This document shows positions 6,797-8,244 of a stretch of DNA of 8,244 bases, piece after piece (within the stretch, counting starts at the first letter, position 1; the number at the start of each line of letters is the position of its first letter). Both the position numbers and the translations under genes were made by a program. This DNA is from Sphingomonadales bacterium (GTDB taxonomy: Bacteria > Pseudomonadota > Alphaproteobacteria > Sphingomonadales > Sphingomonadaceae). The stretch covers positions 1 through 8,244 of the forward strand of contig JAIYAA010000354.1 in the NCBI GenBank assembly GCA_027489295.1, written 5' to 3'. The notes under the pieces were generated by a model. It ran no database searches and was not told the origin of the DNA. It saw only the letters and a program-made list of their open reading frames with translations.

Positions 6797-7267
6797 ATGA
6801 CCATCGAACCGGGCAACGTGCTCCCCAACAACGTGCTGGTGGCGGCGGATGGCAGTGCGCTCGCGCTGCCCGACTGGGGTGCGGGCGCGCCGTTCGTCCT
6901 CTATTTCTACCCCAAGGACGATACCTCTGGCTGCACCCGCGAGGCGCAGGATTTCACCGCGCTGATGCCGGAATTCTCGGCGACCGGCGTCAAAGTCCTG
7001 GGCATCTCGAAGGATCCGCCCGCCAAGCACCAGAAGTTCACCGCCAAGTACGACCTCACCGTGCCGCTTGCCACCGACGAGGACGGCGCGCTGATGGAGG
7101 CGCTGGGTGTGTGGGTCGAAAAGGCGATGTACGGGAAGAAATATATGGGCATCGAGCGCTCGACCTTCCTGTTCGACGCCGCCGGCACGCTGGTGCGCGC
7201 CTGGCGCAAGGTGAAGGTGCCGGGTCACGCCGCCGATGTGCTGGATGCTGCGAAGGCGCTCGGGTGA
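6797..7267 (+). CDS. bcp: Bcp/PrxQ-type thiol peroxiredoxin, single cysteine
   Basis: This 156-residue protein reduces hydrogen peroxide and organic hydroperoxides. The peroxidatic Cys46 lies in YFYPKDDTSGCT (36-47), the diagnostic Bcp motif, and Arg121 in ERSTFLFD is the conserved active-site arginine. Cys46 is the only cysteine in the protein. E. coli Bcp has its resolving cysteine five residues after the peroxidatic one, and here that position is Gln51. It therefore acts as a 1-Cys enzyme that must be recycled by an external thiol such as thioredoxin, glutaredoxin or glutathione. The ATG is 13 nt after the glnE stop, with GGAG (6785-6788) 8 nt before it. The downstream gene overlaps by four bases (GTGA). 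No signal peptide, so it is cytosolic. An open frame continues upstream into glnE, but the family N-terminus (EPGNVLPN) starts right after this ATG. Confidence 0.95.
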   Translation: MTIEPGNVLPNNVLVAADGSALALPDWGAGAPFVLYFYPKDDTSGCTREAQDFTALMPEFSATGVKVLGISKDPPAKHQKFTAKYDLTVPLATDEDGALMEALGVWVEKAMYGKKYMGIERSTFLFDAAGTLVRAWRKVKVPGHAADVLDAAKALG

Positions 7268-8067
7268 GCGAACGACGCAGCGTTGCGGCGGCGGTGCGGG
7301 CGGTGCTCGACGCCGCCGACCCGACCGAGAAGGTGATGGCGGCGCGGGCGGCGGCGCGCGACTGGCGGCTGGGGCGGCTCGACTTCCGCTTCGATGTGGC
7401 GATGCCCGATCGCCCGGCCCGGCCGGCGGCGCCGGAATTGCTGCCGCCGAACCGCATGCCCAAGCGCGGGCGCGGCGGCTCCGAGCGCGGACGGATCGCG
7501 CTGATCCACGCGCTGGCGCATATCGAATTCGTCGCGATCGATCTGGCCTTCGACCTGATCGGGCGGTTCGGTGCGCAGTTCCCCACCGGCTTCACCGATG
7601 CGTGGATGCGCGTGGGCGCCGACGAGGCGATGCATTTCGCGCTGCTCGATCGCCGGTTGCGTACCCTTGGCAGCCACTATGGCGCGCTGCCCGCGCATGA
7701 CGGGCTGTGGGATGCGGCGACCGAAACCGCGCACGACGCCAAGGCGCGCCTCGCGATCGTGCCGATGGTGCTGGAAGCGCGCGGGCTGGACGTGACGCCG
7801 GCGACGATCGAGCGGTTCGAGGCCGCCGGCGATGCCATCACCGCGCGGATTCTCACCCGCATTGTCAACGATGAAGTGCGCCACGTCAGGGCGGGGACAA
7901 TCTGGTTCGAATCCGCCTGCGCAGCGGCTAGTTGCGCGCCGGAAACGACTTGGCAAGACTTGGTCCGTACCCATTTCAGAGGTGCCATTAAGCCGCCGTT
8001 CAACGACTCGGCGCGCGACTCAGCCGGTTTGACGCGCGCTTACTACCAAGCGCTTGCCGACGGCTGA
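7264..8067 (+). CDS. DUF455 (COG2833) ferritin-like protein
   Basis: This 267-residue protein belongs to the DUF455 family of predicted ferritin-like four-helix-bundle proteins. Likely metal ligands are spread as in a di-metal carboxylate centre: Glu88 in ALAHIEF, Glu121 and His124 in DEAMHF, Glu171 in VLEARG, and Glu204 and His207 in DEVRHV. The proline-rich linker ARPAAPELLPPNRMPKRG (52-69) before the helical core is characteristic. The biochemical function is unproven. Iron or manganese binding or an oxygenase-like role is inference from fold and ligands. The GTG start overlaps the bcp stop (GTGA), with AAGG (7253-7256) upstream, so it is probably translated with bcp. Pairing with a peroxidase fits a metal or oxidant-handling role. 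No signal peptide or membrane segment is seen. Confidence 0.92.
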   Translation: MSERRSVAAAVRAVLDAADPTEKVMAARAAARDWRLGRLDFRFDVAMPDRPARPAAPELLPPNRMPKRGRGGSERGRIALIHALAHIEFVAIDLAFDLIGRFGAQFPTGFTDAWMRVGADEAMHFALLDRRLRTLGSHYGALPAHDGLWDAATETAHDAKARLAIVPMVLEARGLDVTPATIERFEAAGDAITARILTRIVNDEVRHVRAGTIWFESACAAASCAPETTWQDLVRTHFRGAIKPPFNDSARDSAGLTRAYYQALADG

Positions 8068-8082
8068 TTATCCTCCAAAAGA

Positions 8083-8106
8083 GTCCTCAAGCACGACGGA
8101 GAGGAC
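8083..8106. repeat. imperfect hairpin GTCCTC-N12-GAGGAC after the glnE operon
   Basis: A 6-bp perfect stem with a 12-nt loop lies just 15 nt after the DUF455 stop. No T-tract follows, so it is not a canonical intrinsic terminator, though it could stabilise the 3' end of the message. It sits in a short stretch of lower GC than the coding regions around it. Confidence 0.25.
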
Positions 8107-8134
8107 AGGGGCTGACCCTCCGCCATGCATCATC

Positions 8135-8161
8135 TTGAAGCGTGCGCCGGGTCGCTACGGT
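8135..8161 (+). promoter_or_regulatory. candidate sigma-73/70-type promoter for the gene at 8191
   Basis: TTGAAGC (8135-8141), a 12-bp spacer and GCTACGGT (8154-8161) approximate the alphaproteobacterial housekeeping consensus TTGaCgS-N10-14-GCTANAWC. The -35 box is good, the -10 box only partial (GCTA kept). Placement about 30 bp before the start at 8191 is sensible for a gene that begins a new transcription unit. Confidence 0.35.
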
Positions 8162-8190
8162 GTTTGCTTCCATGAATTTGCCGGGGACTC

Positions 8191-8244
8191 ATGGCCGTAC
8201 CGTCCGATCGCGAGAACGTTGACTTTGCGCACAAGTTCCGGGAC
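8191..8244 (+). CDS. start of an unidentified gene, truncated by the window end
   Basis: Only the first 18 residues are visible (MAVPSDRENVDFAHKFRD) and the frame is open to the last base. An in-frame TGA at 8173-8175 bounds the start. An earlier ATG at 8172-8174 is in another frame and hits a stop after 16 codons. GGGGA (8183-8187) is a weak SD. No domain can be recognised from so few residues. From memory, an M23-family metallopeptidase often follows the peroxiredoxin and ferritin-like pair in sphingomonads, but the visible sequence neither shows nor excludes that. Confidence 0.5.
   Translation, partial: MAVPSDRENVDFAHKFRD

Noticed and set aside
3856..6831. A 991-residue open frame on the minus strand across all of glnE
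   Set aside because: It is antisense to a gene with unmistakable catalytic motifs. Its translation is rich in Arg, His, Gln and Pro with no recognisable domain, as expected for the complement of GC-rich codons. Long antisense frames are common in such genomes.
8172..8221. Short frame from the ATG at 8172
   Set aside because: It reaches a stop after 16 codons and has no SD or recognisable content. The overlapping frame from 8191 stays open to the window end.

Overview
The window looks like chromosomal DNA of a high-GC alphaproteobacterium, most likely a sphingomonad (Sphingomonas or a close relative). This rests on the very GC-rich third codon positions, the frequent GTG and TTG starts, and the gene content: a GlnE, Bcp and DUF455 run beside class V cysteine desulfurases. 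The genus is inferred from remembered gene order, not from a search. I see no phage, transposon, CRISPR, tRNA or rRNA signal. Most of the window is ordinary, well-packed core-type sequence.

Left part (1-1242): the 3' end of an alpha/beta-hydrolase (carboxylesterase-like) meets, tail to tail, a second and unrelated small alpha/beta-hydrolase of the COG2945 type on the minus strand. In that second protein the catalytic serine position of the nucleophile elbow reads glycine. A 93-bp divergent region (1243-1335) with a palindromic TATATA box separates it from the next operon.

Middle part (1336-3823): three plus-strand genes are joined by ATGA overlaps, namely two different group I cysteine desulfurases (358 and 360 aa) followed by an adrenodoxin-type [2Fe-2S] ferredoxin (111 aa). 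This is a sulfur-mobilising and electron-supplying cassette for Fe-S cluster or other sulfur transfer. No scaffold, SufBCD, chaperone or IscR-type regulator lies beside it in the window. A small minus-strand gene (3827-3979, 50 aa) converges on the ferredoxin with a 3-nt gap. Its C-terminal half resembles the core of NepR anti-sigma factors, and this is the most speculative but most interesting item here.

Right part (4108-8067): glnE (glutamine synthetase adenylyltransferase/deadenylylase) starts from a 128-bp intergenic region that holds a perfect TTCG-loop hairpin. It is followed 13 nt later by a single-cysteine Bcp peroxiredoxin, which overlaps a DUF455 ferritin-like protein by GTGA. These three form a likely operon joining nitrogen control with peroxide and metal handling. 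After a 123-nt gap with a plausible promoter, a new plus-strand gene begins at 8191 and runs off the window.

I do not find a clear, undescribed multi-gene system. The observations most worth checking are the NepR-like micro-protein, the serine-less hydrolase, and the scaffold-free double desulfurase plus ferredoxin operon.
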